The notes under the pieces were generated by a model that had not been told where the DNA came from, searched no databases, and saw nothing but the letters and a program-made list of their open reading frames with translations. A stretch of DNA of 12,395 nucleotides, from assembly GCA_947501315.1 (NCBI GenBank), contig CANMXH010000058.1, positions 1 through 12,395 of the forward strand. The letters are read 5' to 3'. Positions 6,809 to 12,395 of this stretch are shown here, one piece after another. The stretch is from Caulobacteraceae bacterium. Its GTDB lineage: Bacteria; Pseudomonadota; Alphaproteobacteria; Caulobacterales; Caulobacteraceae. The translations under genes were made by a program, and so were the position numbers. Within the stretch, counting starts at the first letter, position 1; each line of letters begins with the position of its first letter.

Positions 6809-7876
6809 ATGACCGACGCGGCCTTCGCTGAAAGCGCCGACCCCTTTGCGGAAGATGCCGAGGCAGAAGCCGCGCGCTCGTCTTCCCTGTCCGAACGGGT
6901 CCTGAATCAGGATGAGATCGACAGTCTCCTGGGGTTCGATCTCGGCGAGGGAGACGATGCCGAGCGCACCGGTATTCGCGCCATCATCAACTCGGCTCTC
7001 GTCAGCTACGAGCGGCTGCCAATGCTCGAGATCGTCTTTGACCGCCTCGTGCGGTTGATGACGACCTCGTTGCGTAATTTCACCTCGGACAACGTCGAGG
7101 TCAGTCTCGACAATATTTCCTCGATCCGTTTCGGCGACTATCTGAACTCTATCCCCCTGCCGGCCATTCTGGCGGTTTTCCGGGCCGAGGAACTGGACAA
7201 CTACGGCCTGCTGACAGTTGATTCCAACCTGATCTATTCCATCGTGGACGTGCTGCTGGGCGGGCGCCGCGGCACGGCAGCACTGCGGATCGAGGGGCGG
7301 CCCTACACCACCATCGAACGGGTTCTGGTCGAGCGGATGGTCGAGGTCGTACTGGCCGACGCCCGGGCCGCATTCGAACCCCTGACGCCGGTCCATTTCA
7401 GTCTCGATCGGTTGGAGACCAATCCCCGCTTCGCCGCCATCGCCCGCCCGGCCAATGCTGCAATCCTGGTCAAATTGCGGATCGACATGGAGGACCGGGG
7501 TGGCCGCATCGAACTGCTGCTGCCCTACGCCACGCTCGAGCCGATCCGGAAGATGCTGTTGCAGCAGTTCATGGGTGAGAAATTCGGCCGCGACAACATC
7601 TGGGAAGGCCACCTCGCTACCGAGCTCTGGACCACCGAAACCGAGGTGCGCGCGATACTGGACGAGCAGCAGGTCCCGCTCTCGCGGGTACTGGATCTGA
7701 AGGTCGGCGACACCCTGATGCTGAATGCCACGCCGGACTCCGACATCTCTGTCCGTTGCGGCCAGATACCGGTCACGACCGGCAAGATGGGTCGCAGGGG
7801 CCAGCATATCGCCGTGCGCATCGAGGCGCCGATCAGTATCGAGGTCGCGACCAGCCTGACAAAGGGAAAACGCTGA
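6809..7876 (+). CDS. fliM: Flagellar motor switch protein FliM
   Basis: FliM is the C-ring protein that receives phosphorylated CheY and sets the direction of rotation. The 355 residues match the family. The N-terminal CheY-binding motif is LNQDEIDSLLG (32-42), preceded by an acidic tail of about 30 residues. The middle CheC-like domain (about 55-250) includes VRLMTTSLRNFTSDNVEV, LLGGRRG and LVERMVEVVLADA. The C-terminal SpoA domain (about 285-345) includes VPLSRVLDLKVGDTL and CGQIPV. The gene follows fliL by 2 nt, and its TGA overlaps the next ATG by one base (TGATG), so the three genes are one tight unit. An FliN gene is not in the window. Confidence 0.97.
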   Translation: MTDAAFAESADPFAEDAEAEAARSSSLSERVLNQDEIDSLLGFDLGEGDDAERTGIRAIINSALVSYERLPMLEIVFDRLVRLMTTSLRNFTSDNVEVSLDNISSIRFGDYLNSIPLPAILAVFRAEELDNYGLLTVDSNLIYSIVDVLLGGRRGTAALRIEGRPYTTIERVLVERMVEVVLADARAAFEPLTPVHFSLDRLETNPRFAAIARPANAAILVKLRIDMEDRGGRIELLLPYATLEPIRKMLLQQFMGEKFGRDNIWEGHLATELWTTETEVRAILDEQQVPLSRVLDLKVGDTLMLNATPDSDISVRCGQIPVTTGKMGRRGQHIAVRIEAPISIEVATSLTKGKR

Positions 7877-8403
7877 TGACCGGAATGATCCTCGACGGTG
7901 TCCTGATGCTGCTGCTGGTCGCGGCGCTTGGCTACGGTGTGCGCCTGGAGAAAAAACTGTCCGCCCTTCGTGCCGGCCAGCAGGCCTTCGCTTCCGCAGT
8001 CACCGAACTCAACGCAGCCGCAGGACGGGCCGAGGCGGCGCTCGCCAATCTGCGCGCTTCGGGCCAGGAAACAGATCTTCTGCACGATCGCATCGTCAAG
8101 GCGCGGGAGGTCAAGGCCCAGCTGGAAAGCCTGATCGCCCGGGCCCCGGTCACCCCGAAGGCCGCTGACCAGGAGGTTGCGAAGCCCGTGTTGATCGCCG
8201 CCGCTACGGCTGAAGACGAACGCGCCCTGCGGATGGCCGCTCTGGCGGAACGCATCCAGGGAATGGCCCCCTCCACCCGGGCTGCTCAGCCGGTCGCTGC
8301 CATTCTCGGTGCACTGAACGCCGGCCGGACCGCTAACCAGGCTGCGAAGCAAAGCCTAAACCAATCGCGCCGTAATCTGGACGAAGATCTCTTCGCCGCC
8401 TGA
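7876..8403 (+). CDS. Small membrane-anchored coiled-coil protein, DUF6468-like, flagellar operon member
   Basis: This encodes 175 residues from ATG 7876, which overlaps the fliM stop and has AAAGGGA upstream. An N-terminal hydrophobic helix (about 5-20, ILDGVLMLLLVAALGYG) is followed directly by a basic patch (RLEKKL) and a long alpha-helical, coiled-coil-like region to about residue 85 (LRAGQQAFASAVTEL, TDLLHDRIVKAREVKAQLESL). The rest is Ala-rich and probably less ordered, ending SRRNLDEDLFAA. The basic residues after the helix suggest the coiled coil faces the cytoplasm. I think it belongs to DUF6468, an alphaproteobacterial family seen beside fliM and motE-like genes; this is from memory and not checked. 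A role at the motor or C-ring is inferred only from operon position. No catalytic motif is visible. Confidence 0.8.
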   Translation: MTGMILDGVLMLLLVAALGYGVRLEKKLSALRAGQQAFASAVTELNAAAGRAEAALANLRASGQETDLLHDRIVKAREVKAQLESLIARAPVTPKAADQEVAKPVLIAAATAEDERALRMAALAERIQGMAPSTRAAQPVAAILGALNAGRTANQAAKQSLNQSRRNLDEDLFAA

Positions 8404-8426
8404 ATCCATTGTCGTGCCCCGGGTCC

Positions 8427-8439
8427 GGTGCCTGGCACC
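8427..8439. repeat. 13-base palindrome between two flagellar operon genes
   Basis: GGTGCC-T-GGCACC, in the 69-base gap before the MotE-like gene. It could be a regulator site or an RNA hairpin. It is the only structure in the gap; no promoter could be assigned. Confidence 0.3.
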
Positions 8440-8472
8440 CTGCGACCAGAGGGCCCTTTCGAGTAGCCGAAC

Positions 8473-9414
8473 ATGAGCAAGATCCCCCGCCTGCTTCCCC
8501 TGATCGCCGTTGCCATAGGCGGGGTGGTGCTGGTGCGCGCCGTCGGCGTTGCGCCCGGTGTATTCGAGGGAGCGCAGGCCTGGGCCCAGGAGGCTGTGCC
8601 CGCCGGTGCAGCGGCCGCCGCCCCGGCTGCCGCTGCGGCGATTTGTGCGCTGACGCCGGAGCAACTGGCCCAGCAGGCAGGAATCTCGCCGGCTGAGCTA
8701 CGCATCATGCAGTCGTTGTCGGCACGTCGGACGGAGCTGGATGCACGCGACGCCGATCTCGCCTCGATGCTGCCCCTGCTGGCGACAGCCGAGCAGAAGC
8801 TGGACGCCAAGGTCGCCGCCCTCGAAGCTGTGAAGGCCGAGGTCCGTGTTCTTCTCGGGCAGGTCAGCGAGCAGGAAAAGGCCGAGAATGACCGGATGGT
8901 GGCGGTCTATTCCGCGATGCGTCCGCGTGAGGCCGCCCGTGTCCTCGCCACACTCGACGATGATGTTCGTTTGCCCGTTGCTGCGGCCATGCGCCCGCGG
9001 TCGCTGGCCGCGATCCTCGCCCAGATGGAGCCCGCCGAGGCTCGCAGCCTGACCGAAAAGCTGGCCCGACGGTTCGAGGTGCGTCAGCAACTGGCCGCGC
9101 GCGCGGCGGCGGCTTCTGCGGTGGCTGCTCCTGCAGCGACGGGGCCCGCAGCGGGGGCGGCTGCGCCGGCTGCTGCGCCTGCGGCAACGGCCCGGCCGGC
9201 CGGCGAAACACCGGCTCCCGCTCCGGCACCGGCAGCGGCCGCTCCGGCACCTGCCCCGGCCCGCGCTGCCCGTCCGGCTGCGCGGCGCCCGGCCGCCCGT
9301 CCTGCTGCCCGCACGCCAGCGCCCGCACCGGCTGAACCTGCGGGCGAAAGACCCTATGCGCCTGCGGGTCCTGCACCGGCGACGCCGGCTCCGCCGCGGC
9401 AGTCGGTGGAGTAG
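8473..9414 (+). CDS. MotE-like flagellar motility protein with a long Pro/Ala tail
   Basis: This encodes 313 residues. An N-terminal hydrophobic segment (about 7-28) serves as signal peptide or anchor and puts the rest in the periplasm. After an Ala-rich stretch comes a coiled coil (about 75-145, with RTELDARDADLASML and QKLDAKVAALEAVKAEV). Then there is a helical MgtE N-like domain (about 140-203): VYSAMRPREAARVLATLDDD, RPRSLAAILAQMEP, ARSLTEKLARR. This order, signal/coiled coil/MgtE-N-like, is that of MotE, which in Sinorhizobium acts as a chaperone of the periplasmic motility protein MotC. The last 100 or so residues are almost pure Ala, Pro and Arg, unlike a compact MotE; they may reach through peptidoglycan. 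A weak GAGTAG lies before the ATG. It ends the fliL-fliM transcription unit. The MotE likeness is good, the chaperone role inferred. Confidence 0.8.
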   Translation: MSKIPRLLPLIAVAIGGVVLVRAVGVAPGVFEGAQAWAQEAVPAGAAAAAPAAAAAICALTPEQLAQQAGISPAELRIMQSLSARRTELDARDADLASMLPLLATAEQKLDAKVAALEAVKAEVRVLLGQVSEQEKAENDRMVAVYSAMRPREAARVLATLDDDVRLPVAAAMRPRSLAAILAQMEPAEARSLTEKLARRFEVRQQLAARAAAASAVAAPAATGPAAGAAAPAAAPAATARPAGETPAPAPAPAAAAPAPAPARAARPAARRPAARPAARTPAPAPAEPAGERPYAPAGPAPATPAPPRQSVE

Positions 9415-9455
9415 CGCGCTTCGCCCTTGCCGCTATCGGGCCGTGAGGCAAAGAA

Positions 9456-9485
9456 AGAGGCCGCGTCCCGGGGGGCGCGGCCTCT
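9456..9485 (-). terminator. Strong hairpin terminator between convergent genes
   Basis: Perfect 10-bp arms AGAGGCCGCG and CGCGGCCTCT around a 10-base loop. On the minus strand the stem is followed by a T-rich run (TTTCTTT, read from 9455 down), which makes it an intrinsic terminator for the exbD-type gene ending at 9509. On the plus strand it lies 41 nt after the MotE-like gene and may also stop that transcript, though there is no T-tract on that side. Confidence 0.85.
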
Positions 9486-9508
9486 GGTCGTTCAGCGCGG
9501 CGTTGCGC

Positions 9509-9949
9509 CTATTCGATATCTTCGTTCAGCAGGCCGACCTTGAAGTAGCCGTTCTCCTGAAGGGTGTTCATGACTTCCATGAACTGATCGTAGGTCACGT
9601 CCGGCTGGGCGCGGACGAAGACACGCTCTTCGCGGCAGTCGGTGGCGACAGCCAGGGCCGTACAGACGTCGACGGCGAGGGTCTCGATCGTGGTCTGGCG
9701 ATCAGCGAGGAAGATCGAGCCGGTCTCCTGGATGGTGATGTAGACCGGTTCCTTGACCTCCTCGGGGTTCGCAGGCGGGGTTGCCGGCGGCAGGTCGAGG
9801 CGGATCGAAACGGTGGCCATCGGCGCGGCGACCATGAAGATGATCAGCAGCACGAGCATGATGTCGACGAACGGCGTGACGTTGATGTCCGCGTTCTGCT
9901 CGATCGTCTTGCCGCCCTGGCCGGCGGGTCCGGAAAGCTTGGAGCCCAT
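9509..9949 (-). CDS. exbD: ExbD/TolR family biopolymer transport protein
   Basis: ExbD works with ExbB in the inner membrane to turn proton flow into force for TonB-dependent uptake. The 146 residues include a short cytoplasmic N-terminus (1-22), one membrane helix (about 26-45) and a periplasmic domain. The signature INVTPFVDIMLVLLIIFMVA starts at residue 22, with the proton-path aspartate at D29. The conserved MATVSIRLDLP follows. Two periplasmic cysteines (C96, C105) could pair. GGAGAGAG lies 6 nt before ATG 9949. No exbB or tonB lies next to it: upstream is folE, 161 nt away, and downstream is a terminator, so it seems to be transcribed alone. The INVTPFVD...MVAAP pattern and the ATVSIRLDLP block favour ExbD over TolR, but the exact partner cannot be told from here. 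Confidence 0.9.
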   Translation of the reverse strand: MGSKLSGPAGQGGKTIEQNADINVTPFVDIMLVLLIIFMVAAPMATVSIRLDLPPATPPANPEEVKEPVYITIQETGSIFLADRQTTIETLAVDVCTALAVATDCREERVFVRAQPDVTYDQFMEVMNTLQENGYFKVGLLNEDIE

Positions 9950-10110
9950 GTGTCACTCTCTCCATCGGGCCCGGCGCGATCGCGGCGAGCGCAAAATATG
10001 ACGTTCGGTTCGTCTCTTGGCGTCCCGGAACCGGCTTGTAAAGCGGGTTCAGGCTGGTTGGGGTTCCATACGCCCGGGATTGTCCAAAATACCCCTTTCA
10101 GGCGAGCGGG

Positions 10111-10728
10111 TCAGCCCTTCGCCAGTGCCAGGAAGCGATCCTTCAGCGCCGCGTCCGTCTTGAAGTCACCGGTGAAGCGGGTGGTGATGGTGGAGACGTG
10201 GCGGTGATGCACGCCTCGGGTGGTCATGCACTGGTGTTCGGCGTCGATCATGATGGCCACGCCGGCCGGCTGCAGGTTCGATTCGATCGCCTCGGCGATC
10301 AACTGGGTCAGGGTCTCCTGCGTCTGCAGGCGGCGAGAGAAGATCTCGACCACCCGGGCCAGCTTTGAGATGCCCACGACCTTTTCGCGCGGAATATAGG
10401 CGACACAGGCCTTGCCGATGAACGGGGCCATGTGGTGTTCGCAATGGCTCTCGACCTCGATGTCGCGCAGCAGGACCATGTCGTCATAGCCCTGCACATC
10501 CTCGAAGGTCCGCGACAGTTCCTTGGCTGGATCAGCGTCATATCCTTCGAACCATTCGCCGTAGGCATCGACCACGCGCCGGGGCGTGTCGCGCAGGCCC
10601 TCGCGGTCCGGATTGTCGCCGGCCCAGGCCAGCAAGGTGCGGACGGCTTTCAGGGCCTCGTCACGACTGGGACGTTTGGACGGATCGTTGTCGCCAACCA
10701 GAACCGGCTTGACGGGGATAAGGCTCAT
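10111..10728 (-). CDS. folE: GTP cyclohydrolase I (FolE type)
   Basis: This enzyme converts GTP to 7,8-dihydroneopterin triphosphate, the first step to folate and also the source of queuosine precursors. It is cytoplasmic and forms a decamer. I take ATG 10728 (MSLIPVKPVLVG, 205 residues, normal length); the longer frame to 10887 reads back through the divergent promoter region and into cysS. Family marks are GDNPDREGLRDTPRRV (38-52), SHCEHHMAPF (95-103), GISKLARVVEIFSRRLQ (about 119-135) and QCMTTRGV (166-173). The zinc ligands C96, H99 and C167 and the active-site H98 are all present, so it is the zinc-dependent type IA. It is divergent from cysS with 109 nt between starts. The ribosome site is weak (CGAGAT). 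Confidence 0.97.
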   Translation of the reverse strand: MSLIPVKPVLVGDNDPSKRPSRDEALKAVRTLLAWAGDNPDREGLRDTPRRVVDAYGEWFEGYDADPAKELSRTFEDVQGYDDMVLLRDIEVESHCEHHMAPFIGKACVAYIPREKVVGISKLARVVEIFSRRLQTQETLTQLIAEAIESNLQPAGVAIMIDAEHQCMTTRGVHHRHVSTITTRFTGDFKTDAALKDRFLALAKG

Positions 10729-10765
10729 TCTGGATCTCGACGCTGTTCGCTTGTGCTTGTGGACC

Positions 10766-10795
10766 GCTATATGGGACGGCAGGTCAATCCAGCAA
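10766..10795 (-). promoter_or_regulatory. Candidate promoter for folE
   Basis: On the minus strand TTGCTG (10795-10790), an 18-base spacer and TATAGC (10771-10766) form a possible -35/-10 pair, 37 nt upstream of ATG 10728. The TATA-like core lies on both strands and may be shared with cysS. The match is modest. Confidence 0.35.
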
Positions 10796-10837
10796 GGATT
10801 CCGGGCCCGCAAGTAAACTGAAGGTCGCTGCTTCCCT

Positions 10838-12247
10838 ATGCCGCTGGTTCTCCACGACACCCTGTATCGAGAAAAACGGGTTTTCACGCCCCGCGACCCG
10901 GACCGGGTGACCCTCTACGTCTGCGGCCCGACGGTCTATGACTTCGCCCATATCGGCAATGCACGGCCGCCGGTGGTGTTCGACGTTCTGATGCGCCTGC
11001 TGCGCCGGACCTATGGCGCGGACAAGGTCATCTACGCCCGCAACGTCACCGACGTGGACGACAAGATCAACCAGAAAGCCGCCCGCGAAGGCACACCGAT
11101 CGGCGAGGTCACGGCGCGCTATGAGGCCGCCTATCTGGACGACATGAGCCGGCTGAACGTGTCGCCGCCGGATATCGCGCCGCACGTCACCGACCATATG
11201 GACGCCATCGTCAAACAGATCGGCGCCATCATGGATCAGGGCTGCGCCTATGCGGCCGAGGGCCATGTGCTGTTCGACGTCTCGTCCTACGAGACCTATG
11301 GCCGGCTGTCGGGGCGCAATCTCGACGACATGATCGCGGGGGCCCGGGTCGAGGTCGCGCCCTACAAGAAAAATCCGCACGACTTTGTCCTGTGGAAACC
11401 CTCCAAGGCGGATGAGCCGTCGTGGCCGTCGCCCTGGGGCGAGGGGCGTCCGGGCTGGCATATCGAATGCTCGGCCATGATCGAGGAGACGCTGGGCCTG
11501 CCGATCGACATCCACGGCGGGGGGATCGATCTGGTGTTTCCGCACCACGAGAACGAGATCGCCCAGGGCGTCTGCGCCCACGGCCATGCCCATTCCCCCG
11601 ACGCCCATGCCGAATACAGCCGCTACTGGATGCACAACGGCTTCCTGACCGTTGACGCGGAGAAGATGTCCAAATCGATCGGCAACGTCCTGCTGCTGCA
11701 CGATCTGGTGCAGACGATTCCGGGTGAGGTCGTCCGCTGGGCCCTGTTGAGTGCCCACTACCGCCAGCCGCTGGACTGGAACCAGGCGCTGCTCGACCAG
11801 AGCCGCAAGGCGCTGGATCGGCTGTACGGTGCGCTGCACCGCGCTGCGGCCGTCGAGGCCAATGGCGATGAGCCGTCCGTGGACTTCCTTGCGGCCATTG
11901 AGGACGACATCAACACGCCCGGTGCCATGGCGACCCTGTTCGCCCTGTCCAGCGAGATCGAACGCGCCATGACGGCGGGCGATACCGGCGTTGTTGGCCG
12001 GGCCAAGGGTGAACTGATCGCAGCGGGCGCGATCCTCGGCGTGCTCCAGGCGACGCCGGCGGACTGGCTGGAGGGCGAGGTCTCCGGTGATCTGCGGACC
12101 GAGGTCGAGGGCCTGCTGGAGCAACGCGCCGCCGCCCGTGCGGGCAAGGACTGGGCCGAGGCCGACCGTATCCGCGACCGGCTCAATGCCCTGAATGTGG
12201 TGGTCATGGACGGTCCGCAGGGGGCGACCTGGCGGGTCAGGGGGTAG
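10838..12247 (+). CDS. cysS: Cysteinyl-tRNA synthetase
   Basis: This class I enzyme charges tRNA-Cys with cysteine in the cytoplasm. The 469 residues match the family. The N-terminal catalytic part has VTLYVCGPTVYDFAHIGNAR (24-43), with zinc ligand C29 and the HIGH-type motif HIGN (38-41). Next are YARNVTDVDDKI (66-77) and GWHIECSAM (206-214, zinc ligand C211). FPHHENEIAQ (234-243) holds ligands H236 and E240. The KMSKS loop is intact (276-280, EKMSKSIGN). The C-terminal helical and anticodon part (about 300-469) ends VVVMDGPQGATWRVRG. All key residues are present, so it should be active. ATG 10838 has no close ribosome site, and the best purine stretch (GAAGG) is about 15 nt upstream. It is divergent from folE and followed by a repeat-bearing gap. 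Confidence 0.98.
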   Translation: MPLVLHDTLYREKRVFTPRDPDRVTLYVCGPTVYDFAHIGNARPPVVFDVLMRLLRRTYGADKVIYARNVTDVDDKINQKAAREGTPIGEVTARYEAAYLDDMSRLNVSPPDIAPHVTDHMDAIVKQIGAIMDQGCAYAAEGHVLFDVSSYETYGRLSGRNLDDMIAGARVEVAPYKKNPHDFVLWKPSKADEPSWPSPWGEGRPGWHIECSAMIEETLGLPIDIHGGGIDLVFPHHENEIAQGVCAHGHAHSPDAHAEYSRYWMHNGFLTVDAEKMSKSIGNVLLLHDLVQTIPGEVVRWALLSAHYRQPLDWNQALLDQSRKALDRLYGALHRAAAVEANGDEPSVDFLAAIEDDINTPGAMATLFALSSEIERAMTAGDTGVVGRAKGELIAAGAILGVLQATPADWLEGEVSGDLRTEVEGLLEQRAAARAGKDWAEADRIRDRLNALNVVVMDGPQGATWRVRG

Positions 12248-12285
12248 GTCGCTTCGGGTAACAGGGTGCCTGTGGTGGGAGCGGG

Positions 12286-12327
12286 TGATTGGTGGTTGGT
12301 GATTGGTGATTGGTGGTTGGTGGTTGG
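12286..12327 (+). repeat. Six tandem heptamers TGRTTGG
   Basis: The units are TGATTGG, TGGTTGG, TGATTGG, TGATTGG, TGGTTGG, TGGTTGG, with no gap between them and only one variable base (A or G at position 3). The array starts 38 nt after the cysS stop. The plus strand shows GG pairs at 7-base steps, so a two-layer G-quadruplex is conceivable. Such repeats can vary in copy number by slippage. Confidence 0.9.
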
Positions 12328-12382
12328 CCGGGGTCTGTGCGGCGGAGCGGTCAGCGCCGCCCTTCCGCCGGCAGCGATGCGG

Positions 12383-12395
12383 CAATCACCAACCA
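12383..12395 (-). repeat. Inverted copy of the heptamer repeat at the window edge
   Basis: CAATCACCAACCA is the exact reverse complement of 12293-12305. It lies 55 bases beyond the tandem array and touches the window end, so a facing array may continue outside. The two arms could form a 13-bp stem. Confidence 0.8.

Larger units (their letters stand above)
12248..12395. other. Non-coding stretch after cysS with simple repeats
   Basis: No gene is seen in these 148 bases up to the window edge. They hold six tandem heptamers (12286-12327), a GC-rich middle and an inverted copy of two heptamers at the very end. No clear terminator for cysS was found apart from this repeat pairing. Confidence 0.5.

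Noticed and set aside
8433..8447. Possible sigma-54 promoter before the MotE-like gene
   Set aside because: TGGCAC is present but the -12 position reads GACC instead of TTGC, so the essential GC is missing.
9356..10207. 283-codon open frame on the plus strand
   Set aside because: It is the shadow of the exbD-type gene and crosses a strong hairpin terminator; no ribosome site or motif is seen.
10729..10887. 53-residue N-terminal extension of FolE
   Set aside because: It would cross the divergent promoter region and overlap cysS, and it has no GTP cyclohydrolase likeness; MSLIPVKP at 10728 gives the normal length.
12286..12327. CRISPR-like array
   Set aside because: Units are 7 bases with no spacers; this is a simple tandem repeat.
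10784..12385. 533-codon open frame on the minus strand
   Set aside because: It lies opposite cysS, which has intact HIGN and KMSKS motifs. The frame runs through the heptamer repeat and has no family likeness.

Overview
The window is GC-rich, gene-dense DNA that most likely comes from an alphaproteobacterium of the Caulobacterales, with a Brevundimonas- or Caulobacter-like genome as the best guess. This rests on the flagellar gene order flgH-flgA-flgG-flgF divergent from fliL-fliM, a matched CtrA-type box (TTAG-N7-TTAAC) next to a sigma-54 promoter and an ftr-like palindrome, and an ExbD and a MotE-like protein of alphaproteobacterial type. The genus is inferred from recognition of families and layout, not from a search.

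Layout, left to right. (1) 1-1751, minus: the 5' part of a secreted DUF885 family protein that runs off the left edge. (2) 1803-2756, minus: two small exported proteins of unknown function that look like diverged tandem copies of each other; the downstream one is a putative lipoprotein. (3) 2757-3067: a 311-base stretch without a convincing gene, holding a 7-bp-arm inverted repeat and two GC-rich hairpins that close the flagellar operon. (4) 3068-5970, minus: flgF-flgG-flgA-flgH, encoding two rod proteins, the P-ring chaperone and the L-ring lipoprotein, tightly packed with one GTGA stop/start overlap. (5) 5971-6146: a compact divergent control region. (6) 6147-9414, plus: fliL, fliM, a small membrane-anchored coiled-coil protein (DUF6468-like) and a MotE-like protein with a long Pro/Ala tail. 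(7) 9456-9485: a strong hairpin terminator between convergent genes. (8) 9509-9949, minus: a lone exbD-type gene. (9) 10111-10728, minus: folE (GTP cyclohydrolase I). (10) 10838-12247, plus: cysS. (11) 12248-12395: non-coding, with six tandem heptamers and an inverted copy at the right edge.

The central 3068-9414 block is one flagellar module. The minus arm builds the rod and outer rings. The plus arm builds the stator-associated FliL and the C-ring switch protein FliM, and adds two accessory proteins likely tied to the motor. The intergenic region appears to put the two arms in different tiers of the flagellar cascade: CtrA for fliL-fliM, and sigma-54 with a FlbD-type enhancer for flgF-flgG-flgA-flgH. 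The flanking genes are housekeeping or secreted proteins.

I found no CRISPR array, insertion sequence, phage gene, rRNA or tRNA, and nothing that looks like a wholly new system. The most open items are the tandem small exported proteins, the heptamer repeat after cysS, the shared control region, and the two accessory motor proteins.
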